This document shows positions 24,901 to 32,542 of a stretch of DNA of 64,000 nucleotides, piece by piece. The notes under the pieces were generated by a model. The model did no database searches and was not told the origin of the DNA. It saw only the letters and a program-made list of their open reading frames with translations. Position numbers and translations under genes: made by a program. The stretch's first letter is position 1. Every line of letters begins with the position of its first letter. The stretch comes from Lithobates sylvaticus (lineage: Eukaryota; Chordata; Amphibia; Anura; Ranidae), in assembly GCA_028564925.1 (NCBI GenBank), contig CM053030.1:6479698-6543697 (forward strand). Reading direction: 5' to 3'.

Positions 24901-27900
24901 CAGCCGTGCTCTATGCAACCAGTTTAGCAGTGAGCATGAACTTGTGAAAGGGGTGTTGCTGGCCGGCTTATACCCCAATCTCATCCAGGTAACAGCCGGG
25001 GAAGTTGGAGACTTGCTGGGATTGGCTGTTTTTTACAATGAGTGACACGGTCCTCTCTCCTCCTAGGTCAGGCGTGGGCAAGTTATCCGTGGAAAGTTTC
25101 GGCCTAACAGCCTCTCGTACAAGACGAAGGGTGGGCCTGTACTCCTCCACAAGAGCACCGTTAATAGGTGAGTTCGGGGGATGGAAAAGGGAAGTTGATG
25201 TCTATCCGATGGAAAATGTGCGCTTGTTGCTGATTGGTTAGAACATTGTTCTCTTTGCTGATTGGTGGGAACAGTCCTCCGACCCACACAGGCTTTCCTG
25301 GTTACGCATCCTCAGAGCCTCTCAACTTTCTTTGACTGCTGTCAAAAACTTGAATAGAATGGAGTCCTAATACATACTAGACTGGAACGTTCCTGATTTC
25401 TGAGCGCTGCGACTCCTGAGAAAAGCCAAGTGGTGTCCAATCCGTGGTATGGTTTCTGAGCTAGTGTGACCGTGTAGTCTAGCCCGTCTTCCCAACTGGT
25501 GGTTTTGAACAAGGAAAACCTTAATGCAGTAGGAGCTTCCTCCATACCGGCCAAATTTAGGTTGTCTAGTGTGATGTCACGGAGGGGGAAAGTGTCTTCT
25601 AAACTGTGGAGCCTCTACTGAAAAACGAAAGTATATTTATCCTCCGTAATGGAATTTCATGAAGTGATTGCCCATTTCTTCAATGCCAAAGCACTTGATT
25701 TAGGATTTTTTTTTTTTTTTTTTTATCAGAAAAAACGTTTATTGAGCATAATACACACGGATACATAATCAAATGTAGGGTGCAACATGCACCATAATCA
25801 AGGGTAAAACATCTGACATAGCTGTGCATATAGTAACAAAGAAACATTGCAAGTATACCGAGGTTGCATATGGAGGACCAAGCAGCGTAAGCAGTCTGAG
25901 GATGGGGAGGGCGTGTCTTGCGAGAATGAGCTCTAAAGGCAAGCGGGGGGGGGTCCAAGCCAGTGTATTCACATGGTAGGTGGGGCTGTACCAAACAGGG
26001 GTTGTCTTGAGGCCTCGCCTAAGCGGGGCATAGCTAGATGGATGTAGGTCAGTCCTGTTCAGTACAAGTGGTGGAGTCCTCCACCCATCTATCCCAAATT
26101 TTGTTGAACTTTGCCGGGCAACCTCTGTGCTCGTAGAGCACCTTTTTGTAGGGAAGGGTGGCATTGATCGCCCCCTTCCATTGCTGGATGGTGGGAGGTG
26201 TTGCTCTGATCCAGGTGCGGGCAATAAGCAGCCTGGCTAGGAAAAGTGACTCCTGAAGAAACGTGCTAAGGTGTTTCTCCTCTTCTGGGAGAGGGAGGAT
26301 GCCAAGGAGACACTGGCGGGGGCACAGGGTCAGGTGAGACCCCATTCGGTCGTGGAGGAACTTGACAACCTGAGACCAGTATTCTTGGAGTTTTGGGCAT
26401 GACCATAGCAGGTGGTAGAAGGTGCCTCGTGGATCACCGCATTTGGGGCAAGATGAGCTGAAGTTGGGTTTAAATTTGGATAGTCGGGCGGGGGTGAGAT
26501 AGGATCTGTGGAGCATATATAGGTGTGTGAGCCTATCTGACAGTTTGGGGGAAACCATTTTTTGAGGCAGCTAATGCATCCTCCCAGTCGTCGTCCTCGA
26601 CCACCCCCAGGTCCTTGATTTAGGATTTTAGTCGCATGTTCCTTGAGGAAAGGGAGTGCCACAGGTTGGTTGGTTGACCGTGCCTCCTAAAGTTCTCGGG
26701 TCTCCTCAACAGCCACAGCCATTATGATGGGGATCCCACCATCTCTGCTGGATTACCAAACAACATCCCACCACCCCTGCTGGTTTACCCACAAGATCCC
26801 ACTTTGGGTCCTTGTGATGTATCCACAAAATTCCAAAGTGGATGGGAACAGAGCCAGAAATAATGGGATATTGATACTGCTACAGTCTCCATCAGATATA
26901 TAAGCCCAGGGGAAGACTCAGAACTTGAGACTCCGCATTTTCCTGAATGATCATCATGATTTTTGTTGGGCTGGTCTTTTAAGAGTCCATCGTGAGTAAG
27001 CTTGGCTAGGACTCGTTTAGAGCAGGGGTCTCCAAACTTTCCAAACAAAGACCCAGTTTACACTCCTTCTTACTTTAGAGGGGCCAGACTGTGGCCAGTG
27101 GGAATAGACAATGTCTCAGGCTTGGTGGTCAGTAGGAGTAAAATAATTACTTAGCACCTCTGGTCAATAGGAGGAGAAATGGTGCCCCATCGTTGGTGTC
27201 AATGGGAGGAATAGTGCCCCATCGTTGGTGTCAATGGGAGGAATAGTGCCCCTCTGTTGGTGTCGATGGGAGGAATAGTGCCCCTCTGTTGGTGTCAATG
27301 GGAGGAATAGCGCCCCTCTGTTGGTGTCAATGGGAGGAATAGCGCCCCATCGTTGGTGTCAATGGGAGGAATAGCGCCCCATCGTTGGTGTCAATGGGAG
27401 GAATATCGCTCCATCGTTGGTGTCAATGGGAGGAATAGCGCCCCATCGTTGGTGTCAATGGGAGGAATAGCGCCCCATCGTTGGTGTCAATGGGAGGAAT
27501 AGCGCCCCATCGTTGGTGTCAATGGGAGGAATAGCGCCCCATCGTTGGTGTCAATGGGAGGAATAGCGCCCCATCGTTGGTGTCAATGGGAGGAATAGCG
27601 TCCCATCATTGGTGTCAGTGGGAGGAATGGTGCCCCTCTGTTGAATTAGTGAGAGGAATGGTGCCCCGTTGTTGGTGTCAGTGAGAGGAATGGTGCCCCT
27701 CTGTTGAATTAATGAGAGGAATGATACCCCACTGTTGGTGATGGTAGGAGGAATAGTGCCCCAAGGGCCAGATAAAGGCAAGCATAGGGTCACATCTGGC
27801 CCGGGGGCCACAGTTTGGAGATCACTGATTTGGAGAGATGTTTGGTGAAGAGATGACCCTGTGTGACACGTTTCTTCCTTTCGGCAGGGACCAGATGCAT

Positions 27901-30900
27901 TTCCCCTCTCCATGGCTCACCTATTTCCAGGCAGTGAAGTCTACAGGCACAGTGTTTGTGCGGGACAGCTCCATGGTGCACCCGCTGGCGATTCTCCTAA
28001 TGACAGACAGCTCCATCACCTGTCAAGGTAAGTGCGCCAATCTCCCCACCAGGGCTCATAGTGTGAACTCCTAAACTGGCCGTGCTTTCCCAAATCATTT
28101 CTAGACTTGGAATAAGCGGAGCCTGTCTAATGTGAATGAGTATAGGAGGACACCTCTCAGCCCACCAATGACATGCAGGCTTTGGCCTGTCATGCTAATC
28201 CTTACACAGGAGCTGGAGGGAGACCCATTGCTGCCCCATTAGGGATCCCAATGAAGACAATCGAAGAGACTTGCCATGGGATATATTCGGGATAACGCTA
28301 CTTTTAAGTCTAAACGTGGACATATTCAAAGTTCTGTATGTTGTTATAGTTAACTATTTGACACCCACGTACCCTGGTGACGTTTTAAGAAGTTCACCGG
28401 GGAGTGGGTAGTTTAGGGTAGATGGGTTGCGCATAATTCCCATCTGTGGTGCCATCCCCTGCTGGTCACAAGTACTTTTGGGAGAAATTCCCTTTTTGGG
28501 AACTTCTTTGAAAGTCCCCTCTACTCGTGAAGATAACTGCTACCCAACCTGTGACCCTTATATTTGTTGTGTGGCCCTTTGCAGATCCCAGCAATTAGCA
28601 GTGGAAACATTCATTTATAAAGAGGCTATAAGGACAGTGAGCTCTAGCAGTCTCATGTTGCATGGCCACAGTTTCTATCTCCCTTTTATAGCTTGTCTTT
28701 AGCCTCCAGCCACCCTGTCACATGTCTGCAAGGTCCGATCGTCTCCTCCAATATGTCTGATCATCTCTGAAAGCCTTCGGTCATATACTGAATGTTATGT
28801 GTGGCCCTTTGTAGCTGCCAGGAGCCACGGTTGAGGCCCTTTACACAAGACGAGTAATTTTGTTTAGTTCCGAATTAATTTTTTTAACGAATTTCGACAA
28901 ATTCGTTAATTCGTAATATAGGAGTTAACAAACTTTTCCAAATATTCAAAAACTTCGGAAATTTTGAAAACTTTCGGAAATTTGAAATAGTAACTAATAA
29001 TAACTTAACAACTTCAGCCCCGGACCAATTTGCAGCTAAAGGACCAGGCCCCTTTTTGCGTTTCGGCACTGCGTCGCTTTAACTGGCAATTGCGCGGTCG
29101 TGCAACGTGGCTCCCAAACAAAATTGGCGTCCTTTTTTTCCCACAAATAGAGATCTCTTTTGGTGGTATTTGATCGCCCCTGCGGTTTTTATTTTTTGCT
29201 CTATAAACAAAAATAGAGCAACAATTTTGAAAAAAATTCAATATTTTTAACTTTTTGCTATAATAAATATCCCCCAAAAATATATAGATTTTTTTTTTTT
29301 TCCTCAGTTTAGGCCGATACGTATTCTTCTACATATTTTTGGTAAAAAAAATCGCAATAAGCGTCTATTGATTTGTTTGCGCAAAAGTTATAGTGTTTAC
29401 AAAATAGGGGATAGTTTTTTGGCATTTTATACATTTTTTTTTTTTTACTAGTAATGTCGGCGATCAGCGATTTTTATTGTGACTACGACATAATGGCGGA
29501 CAATTTTGACACATCTTTGGGACCATTGGCATTAATACAGCGATCAGTGCGATTAAAAATGTCACTGGCAGTGAAGGGGTTAACCACTAGGGGGCAGTGT
29601 AGGGGTTAAGTGTGACTTATGTGTTTTTTTTTTTTTTTTTACTGTAGGGTGCGTGGCTTGGCGTGTGACATCACTGATCGTCTTTCGCGATGACAGGGAA
29701 CAGACGATCAGTGACAGTCTCACTAGGAAGCACAGGGAGAGGTTTGTTTACACTTACCTCTCCCCGTTCTTCAGCTCTGTGACCCGATCGCGGGACACCG
29801 GCGGCGATCGGGTCTGCAGGTGCCGCAGCCACGGAGCTCAGGACCAGGTCACGAGCGCGCGACCCACGGCTGGGCTCTTAAAGAGCAACGTACCTGTACG
29901 TGCTTGTGCCATTCTGCCGATGTATATGTATATGTGCATGAGGCGGTCCTTAAGGGGTTGTAAAGGTTCGTATTTTTTTCACCTTGATGCATCCTATGCA
30001 TTAAAGTGAGAAAACACCTGGCAGCCATTGGCTCTCGCTGCTGTCAATCAAATCCAATGACGCTGTCGCCGGGGGGGTGGGGCAGAGTCCGGCATTCTGT
30101 GTTTATAGATGCAAATGCTGGACTCTGGAGCGTGCCCGCAAGGTAACTCCCTCGGGAGAACGCTTCCCTGAGGGGGTTATCTGATGTGGGGAGGAGCCAC
30201 GAGAGCCGCCGGGAGACCCCAGAAGAGGATGTTCGAGGCTGCTCTGTGCAAAACGAGCTGCACAGTGGTGGAGGTAAGTATGACGTGTTTGTTATTTAAA
30301 AAAAATTAAATAAAAAAGGCCTTTACAATCACTTTAACTATTACTAGCTGTTAAATTATAGGTATTGGAATTTCCTTTCAAATTTTGGCTGTTAGTGAAA
30401 GTAACGGATACGAATTTGTCCGAAGTTATGAATTAACCAAAATCATGAATGCTGCATCTAAACGAATAGAACGTAACACATTTATTATAATAAATTACAA
30501 TAATAATAAACTTTTTATTTGTTATTAATTTTGTTCCGTTCCATTTGTTTTAGATGCGGAATTCGTTATTTTGGATAATTCGTCATTTTAGGACAAATTT
30601 TGTATTCGTTACGTTCAGTAACAGACAAATTTGAAAGGAAATTCCAATACCTATAATTTAATAGCTAGTAATAGTTAAGTTGAAAACATTCGGAAATTAG
30701 AAAACATTTGGAAATTTGAAAGAATTGAAAATCTGAAATAACTAACTAATAACTTAACTTGACTATTACTAGCTGTTAAATTCTAGGTACTGGAATTTCC
30801 TTTCAAATTTGGCTGTTAGTGAAAGTAACAAATACAAATTTATCCAAAGTTATCCCAAATAACAAATGTCACATCTAAACGAATGGAAAGTAACACATCT

Positions 30901-32542
30901 ATAATAATAAATTACAATAATAATAAAAATGTTTTATTTGTTATTAACCGCTTCCCGATCGCCCACTGCATATATACGTCAGCAGAATGGCACGGGCAGA
31001 AAAAGCACGTACCTGTACGTCCCCTTTAAATGCCCAGCGGCGTGCTCGCGACCCGGTCGGGAGCTCCATGACCCCGGCCGCGGGACCAGCGTACCCGATC
31101 GCCGCTGGTGTCCCACGATCGGGTCACGGAGCTGAAGAACGGGGAGAGGTCTGTGTAAACAAACCTCTCCCCGCGCTTCCTACACTGCCTGTCATTGATT
31201 GGCTGTTCCCAGTCATCGGGAAAGCCGATCAATGACGTCAGACGTCAGCCCCGCCCCCTAATGTAAAAAAACACACACACATCACAGCCCATAACCCCTC
31301 CCCTCCCCCTAGTGGTTAACTCTTTCACTACAACTGTCATTTATACAGGAATCAATGCATTTAAATAGCATTGATTGCTGTATAAATGACAATGGTCCCA
31401 AAAATGTGTCCGCCATAATGTCGCAGTCACAATAAAAATCGCTGATCGCCGCCATTACTAGTAAAAAAAAAAATATTAATAAAAATGCTATAAAACTATC
31501 CCCTATTTTGTAAACGCTATAACTTTTGCGCAAACCAATCAATAATCACTAATTGCGATTTTTTTTTTTTTTTTAACCAAAAACCGCAGGGGCGATCAAA
31601 TACCACCAAAAGAAGGCTCTATTTGTGGGAAAAAAAGGACGCCAATTTTGTTTGGGAGCCACGTCGCACGACCGCGCAATTGTCAGTTAAATCGACGCAG
31701 TGCCGAATCGCAAAAAGGGGCCCGGTCCTTTGGCTGCCAATTGGTCCGGGGCTGAAGTGGTTAATTTGTTCCATTTGTTTAGATGCGGAATTCGTTATTT
31801 TGGATAATTCATAACTTCGGATAAATTCGTATTCTTTAGTTTCACTAACAGCCAAATTTGAAAAGAAATTCCAATACCTATAGTTTAATAGTCAAGTTAT
31901 TAGTTATTTCAGATTTTAGAATTTATTTATTTTTTTCCTTCGAATTTACAAATTTGCGATAATAACGAAGAATAACAACACAAAAAAAACGAATAAATGA
32001 AAACTAACAAATTTTTTCGGCAGTGCAGTTCTACTTTAAGTTGATAAGTACTGATGAAGCCAGTATCCGCATGGAAGTGGAGGGCAGTCCCTTTCCCCCT
32101 TTTATATATATATATATATATGCACAGTGCCCCCTGCTGGCTGGTCAGTTTTATACTGTCATACTGGGCACCATGTAGGTCCTGATGGGTATGGAAGGGG
32201 CACAGGGTTTTCTACATCAAATCTTCTTTCTTTTTTTTTTTTTTGTATAACTGTTTTTTGAGTCGGGACCCTCCTGTGTGTCTTCCAGATTACGGGCAGC
32301 AGATGGTGGTCTACCTGTCCGATTCGGATCTTTTGAAGCTGGAAAGCGACTCGCGGACAATACAGCTACTCGGCGCTCTACGGCAGGCCGTGCGCAATAT
32401 GGTGGAGAGGAACCTGAGTGACCGGCTCTCCCTTCTACCCGCTGACGAAGAGCACCAATACTCGCAGCTACTGTCCATCGTGGTGGATCTTCTGAACAGC
32501 ACGGCGTATTGTTTTAGGAATCCTTCGGAGGCAGAGCAGTGA
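865..32542 (+). CDS. DHX30: DHX30 ATP-dependent RNA helicase, 3' sixteen exons (5' end outside window)
   Basis: Joined exons: 865-998, 2705-2825, 2927-3076, 3416-3568, 5417-6247, 9229-9304, 9664-9768, 12504-12679, 16473-16679, 16772-16853, 19005-19198, 21841-22000, 24831-24988, 25067-25167, 27888-28027, 32289-32542. They total 3042 nt, giving 1013 residues plus TGA. All introns are GT-AG and phases match. Domains in order: end of the first dsRBD (1-45), second dsRBD (about 66-140), DEAH helicase core with Walker A GDTGCGKT (codons 95-102) and DEVH (197-200), motif V TNIAETS, motif [12 protein letters not shown]2/ratchet region and C-terminal OB-fold. Family knowledge: mammalian DHX30 unwinds RNA, works in mitochondrial RNA granules and mitoribosome assembly, and also acts in the cytosol. 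The order and wording of motifs match mammalian DHX30 closely as I remember it. The upstream exons with the start codon are not in the window. Confidence 0.96.
1087..2668. repeat. 36-37-bp minisatellite, about 43 copies
   Basis: The unit includes ctccatgtttctggtaggat and gggtctttgtagaac. The left part carries a cattgtggagcctccatgtt variant. It fills nearly the whole intron and ends 36 nt before the exon at 2705. Open frames on both strands are by-products. Confidence 0.95.
2705..2825 (+). CDS. DHX30: DHX30 exon: start of second dsRBD
   Basis: Acceptor ttttccgcag, donor gtatgg. Reads [19 protein letters not shown] then [17 protein letters not shown], matching mammalian [22 protein letters not shown]. 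It enters in phase 2 and leaves in phase 0. Confidence 0.95.
2927..3076 (+). CDS. DHX30: DHX30 exon: second dsRBD body
   Basis: Acceptor cttcttccag, donor gtggga; 50 codons in phase 0. It holds the beta strands and last helix of the dsRBD, with the conserved [14 protein letters not shown] end. The intron before it is only 101 nt. Confidence 0.95.
3416..3568 (+). CDS. DHX30: DHX30 exon: post-dsRBD linker
   Basis: Acceptor ctctctttcag, donor gtgagt; 51 codons. Reads [20 protein letters not shown], matching mammalian [20 protein letters not shown], then a charged helix and FQVPEDLL. Confidence 0.95.
4105..5325. repeat. 45-bp minisatellite, about 27 copies
   Basis: The unit includes aaatctcaccattgtgggag and gggcagagacacaaactact. 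Some units are shortened. It ends about 90 nt before the helicase exon at 5417. Confidence 0.95.
5417..6247 (+). CDS. DHX30: DHX30 large exon: helicase RecA domain 1
   Basis: Acceptor ctcctctgcag, donor gtgagg; 277 codons in phase 0. It carries Walker A GDTGCGKT (5699-5722), motif Ia TQPRRISA, motif II DEVH (6005-6016) and motif III SATGDN, so the whole ATP-binding RecA1 domain is in one exon. DEVH rather than DEAH is normal for DHX30. A 45-bp minisatellite lies in both flanking introns. Confidence 0.97.
6279..6363. repeat. Two further copies of the 45-bp minisatellite
   Basis: Two near-identical units start 31 nt after the donor of the exon ending at 6247. The same family therefore flanks that exon on both sides. 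Confidence 0.9.
6420..6575. repeat. Degenerate catcagtgcagcc short tandem repeat
   Basis: Irregular units built on catcagtgc, of the same flavour as the array at 56880-57400 read on the other strand. Confidence 0.6.
6591..7206. mobile_element. TA-flanked MITE-like element with cgtatatactcgag ends, copy 1
   Basis: Left end cgtatatactcgagtataag; right end gcttatactcgagtattttt. Internal ctcggcttatactcgagtca motifs and a ctcttttccacttacagtag block are shared with 60139-60849. No coding capacity is seen. Confidence 0.7.
6947..7072. repeat. 21-bp tandem repeat inside the TA-flanked element
   Basis: About six copies of gctgcaaatgggcacagtga plus one base. Copy 2 of the element holds only one related unit. 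Confidence 0.85.
7300..7412. mobile_element. End fragment of a TTAA-type element with a G run
   Basis: Text from accgcgcaattgtcattcaa to cggtattgacgtggttaa matches the right end of the element finishing at 40146. A run of 23 G (7363-7385) has grown inside it. Confidence 0.55.
7547..7590 (+). ncRNA. Decayed hammerhead-like motif
   Basis: CTGAGGA core (7552-7558), imperfect stem II AGGAG/CCCCT (7559-7563/7571-7575), GAAA (7576-7579), palindromic CATG (7580-7583), then TT. Stem I AAGAC/GGCTT carries one mismatch. It has the same layout as the motif at 48777. Confidence 0.5.
7741..9165. repeat. 73-bp minisatellite, about 19 copies
   Basis: The unit includes aaaggtgcatgtgggccaat, gggcttaggaggtgtcaggg and actattaacccatcatccca. 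It ends 64 nt before the exon at 9229. Confidence 0.95.
9229..9304 (+). CDS. DHX30: DHX30 exon: between RecA1 and RecA2
   Basis: Acceptor ctctctttcag, donor gtaaga; 76 nt ending in phase 1. Reads [20 protein letters not shown], matching mammalian DECALDLDLVTDLVLHID. The acceptor is 64 nt past a 73-bp minisatellite. Confidence 0.94.
9664..9768 (+). CDS. DHX30: DHX30 exon: motif IV region
   Basis: Acceptor gtcttgcag, donor gtgggt; 105 nt. Reads [20 protein letters not shown], the motif IV region of RecA2, and continues to HLILP. Confidence 0.95.
10281..10782 (-). pseudogene. Tc1-like transposase fragment, left arm of an inverted pair
   Basis: The minus strand (10781-10506) encodes a Tc1 C-terminal part with [20 protein letters not shown] and [18 protein letters not shown], the second catalytic aspartate region. 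The N-terminal half is absent. Confidence 0.85.
10788..10903. repeat. 29-bp tandem repeat, four copies
   Basis: Units of gtccccctcctcaggaagac plus acatgtaca, alternating cag and cgg variants. It sits in the spacer between two inverted Tc1 fragments. Confidence 0.85.
10925..11490 (+). pseudogene. Tc1-like transposase fragment, right arm of an inverted pair
   Basis: The plus strand carries the same C-terminal region, including the SPDLNPIEN glutamate motif near 11315. It runs head to head with 10281-10782 and extends about 85 bp further at its 5' side. Confidence 0.85.
11505..12075. repeat. AT-rich acgaat/attcgt repeat with inverted blocks
   Basis: Blocks rich in acgaat flank a middle block rich in attcgtacattcgtaac followed by T runs. 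The segment can therefore fold back on itself. No gene is seen. Confidence 0.7.
12076..12503. other. DHX30: Intron sequence without recognised feature
   Basis: Nothing recognisable apart from an ordinary 3' splice region. Confidence 0.5.
12504..12679 (+). CDS. DHX30: DHX30 exon: motif V
   Basis: Acceptor catttgtag, donor gtaccc; 176 nt. Reads [20 protein letters not shown], then motif [21 protein letters not shown] and the [10 protein letters not shown] beta-hairpin region. Confidence 0.96.
12960..12997. repeat. Perfect 38-bp palindrome
   Basis: The half-site ctggaaggatcctgacaat is followed at once by its exact reverse complement, with no spacer. Confidence 0.97.
13160..13560. mobile_element. 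hAT-like repeat fragment leading into a minisatellite
   Basis: The text ggttcacaaactttttaaca and cagggaacccctgataat is of the style of dispersed vertebrate hAT repeats. No matching right end is seen. Confidence 0.35.
13567..14560. repeat. 32-bp minisatellite, about 25 regular copies
   Basis: The regular core (13660-14475) has the unit ctggggtcagtacagagggt plus ccccttatgatg. Edges carry a longer unit with gtgatcagtggataagagcc. Confidence 0.95.
14797..16430. repeat. 52-bp minisatellite, about 31 copies
   Basis: The unit includes ctgtagtgatatatggacag, gtgtgtgcctggagctccgc and ccc. A 52-bp period with no stop on the minus strand yields frames up to 600 codons that cycle through all three phases. 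It ends 42 nt before the exon at 16473. Confidence 0.95.
16473..16679 (+). CDS. DHX30: DHX30 exon: motif VI
   Basis: Acceptor cacttctgcag, donor gtgaga; 69 codons. Contains motif [14 protein letters not shown] with its arginine fingers, then [20 protein letters not shown], the start of the winged-helix region. Confidence 0.96.
16772..16853 (+). CDS. DHX30: DHX30 exon: winged-helix/HA2 part
   Basis: Its acceptor follows a long T tract. Donor gtaggt gives 82 nt ending in phase 1. Reads [20 protein letters not shown] then VRLLQEI. A second GT four bases downstream would break the frame, so the first was chosen. Confidence 0.92.
17395..18845. repeat. GC-rich 29-bp minisatellite with variable GCC runs, about 49 copies
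   Basis: The unit is ctcccttctcttccccactc plus ggccgccgc. Units differ mainly in the number of GCC triplets (about one to five) and in ggcggcc insertions. The plus strand alternates pyrimidine tracts with GCC tracts. Long proline-rich or glycine-rich frames are by-products. Confidence 0.95.
19005..19198 (+). CDS. DHX30: DHX30 exon: HA2 domain
   Basis: Acceptor gtattccag, donor gtgagt; 194 nt. Reads [20 protein letters not shown], then [20 protein letters not shown] and NRAEVNK, matching mammalian HA2. Confidence 0.95.
19199..20020. other. DHX30: Intron sequence without recognised feature
   Basis: No repeat, RNA gene or coding signal recognised. Confidence 0.5.
20026..21664 (-). mobile_element. 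Tc1-like transposon with long inverted ends
   Basis: Ends cagtagtacacccctcagtc and gactgaggggtgtactcact...actg, with TA on both outer sides (20024-20025, 21665-21666). Inverted ends run about 200 bp, including the shared gtcccctcaaaataactcaa segment. The interior encodes a broken transposase on the minus strand. Confidence 0.93.
20262..21285 (-). pseudogene. Tc1-like transposase, broken
   Basis: Starts [12 protein letters not shown] at 21285, then runs through frameshifts. The HTH part reads [20 protein letters not shown]. The first catalytic Asp is in [16 protein letters not shown], then [18 protein letters not shown], then [12 protein letters not shown] where the last acidic residue is Asp (DDD or altered DDE). 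At least three frame changes are needed, for example at an A run near 21245 and around 20790 and 20550. Confidence 0.9.
21841..22000 (+). CDS. DHX30: DHX30 exon: HA2/ratchet
   Basis: Acceptor tatgttgcag, donor gtgagc; 160 nt. Reads [20 protein letters not shown] then [10 protein letters not shown] and ALRYIQG. It is followed almost at once by a 2.5-kb 31-bp minisatellite. Confidence 0.94.
22183..24690. repeat. 31-bp minisatellite, about 80 copies
   Basis: The unit is gaagaatgttccttacattg plus gtgatcagtga. Variants cttaca/ctcaca and gtgaga/gtggga occur in blocks. It fills most of the intron between 22000 and 24831. Confidence 0.97.
24831..24988 (+). CDS. DHX30: DHX30 exon: C-terminal region
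   Basis: Acceptor ctcccccccag, donor gtaaca; 158 nt. Reads [20 protein letters not shown], ending [17 protein letters not shown], which is nearly invariant in the family. Confidence 0.95.
25067..25167 (+). CDS. DHX30: DHX30 exon: OB-fold start
   Basis: Acceptor ctcctcctag, donor gtgagt; 101 nt. Reads [20 protein letters not shown] and [10 protein letters not shown]. The upstream intron is only 78 nt. Confidence 0.95.
25168..25693. other. DHX30: Intron sequence without recognised feature
   Basis: No repeat or coding signal recognised before the LINE insertion. Confidence 0.5.
25710..26613 (-). mobile_element. 5'-truncated Tx1/L1-like LINE, ORF2 tail and 3' end
   Basis: On the minus strand ORF2 (26558-26049) ends with a CCHC knuckle [18 protein letters not shown] (C-x2-C-x8-H-x4-C), then [13 protein letters not shown] and [13 protein letters not shown], typical of the L1/Tx1 ORF2 C-terminus. 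An AATAAA (25738-25743) and a poly-A tail follow. The reverse transcriptase and endonuclease are absent through 5' truncation. A 16-bp target duplication, cttgatttaggatttt, lies at 25694-25709 and 26614-26629. Confidence 0.92.
27023..27827. mobile_element. hAT-type MITE with expanded minisatellite inside
   Basis: Ends caggggtctccaaactttcc and cacagtttggagatcactg are inverted repeats. Flanking octamers gtttagag and atttggag match at 6 of 8. The interior is mainly the 32-bp array. The element ends 60 nt before the exon at 27888. Confidence 0.8.
27165..27660. repeat. 32-bp minisatellite inside the hAT-type element, about 15 copies
   Basis: Unit cgttggtgtcaatgggagga plus atagcgccccat. Confidence 0.93.
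27888..28027 (+). CDS. DHX30: DHX30 exon: OB-fold
   Basis: Acceptor cctttcggcag, donor gtaagt; 140 nt. Reads [20 protein letters not shown], then [18 protein letters not shown]. The acceptor lies 60 nt after the end of a hAT-type element. Confidence 0.95.
28028..28850. other. DHX30: Intron sequence without recognised feature
   Basis: No repeat, RNA gene or coding signal recognised. Confidence 0.5.
29009..29949. mobile_element. TTAA-flanked transposon family X, copy 1
   Basis: Starts caacttcagccccggaccaa after TTAA (29005-29008) and ends ggcggtcc before TTAA (29950-29953). Interior includes ttggcattaatacagcgatc and the gaccctctcc-like GC-rich end. TTAA duplication points to piggyBac or Kolobok type. 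No transposase is seen. Confidence 0.8.
29954..30333. mobile_element. TTAA-flanked MITE family Y, copy 1
   Basis: Ends ggggttgtaaaggttcg and ggcctttacaatcact are inverted. TTAA at 29950-29953 (shared with the previous element) and 30334-30337. Confidence 0.8.
30948..31760. mobile_element. TTAA-flanked transposon family X, copy 2 (reverse)
   Basis: Starts ccgcttcccgatcgcccact and ends ggtccggggctgaagtgg, with TTAA at 30944-30947 and 31761-31764. It is inverted relative to copy 1. Confidence 0.88.
32031..32288. other. DHX30: Intron end with a short TA microsatellite
   Basis: An (AT)n run at about 32104-32121, then cagtgccccctgctggctgg, similar to text near 148-165. Nothing else recognised. 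Confidence 0.5.
32289..32542 (+). CDS. DHX30: DHX30 last coding exon
   Basis: Acceptor gtgtcttccag; ends at TGA 32540-32542. Reads [20 protein letters not shown] then [20 protein letters not shown], matching mammalian SDSDLLRLEGDSRTVRLL. The tail SEAEQ differs from mammals. Confidence 0.96.

Larger units (their letters stand above)
28855..32030. mobile_element. AT-rich repeat complex with inverted and repeated modules, host of three TTAA insertions
   Basis: The modules include gctgttaaattataggtatt, ggaatttcctttcaaatttt and atgcggaattcgttattttg, found in both orientations at about 30340-30530, 30535-30690, 30770-30940 and 31765-31910. Elements at 29009-29949, 29954-30333 and 30948-31760 are inserted in it. 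Confidence 0.7.
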
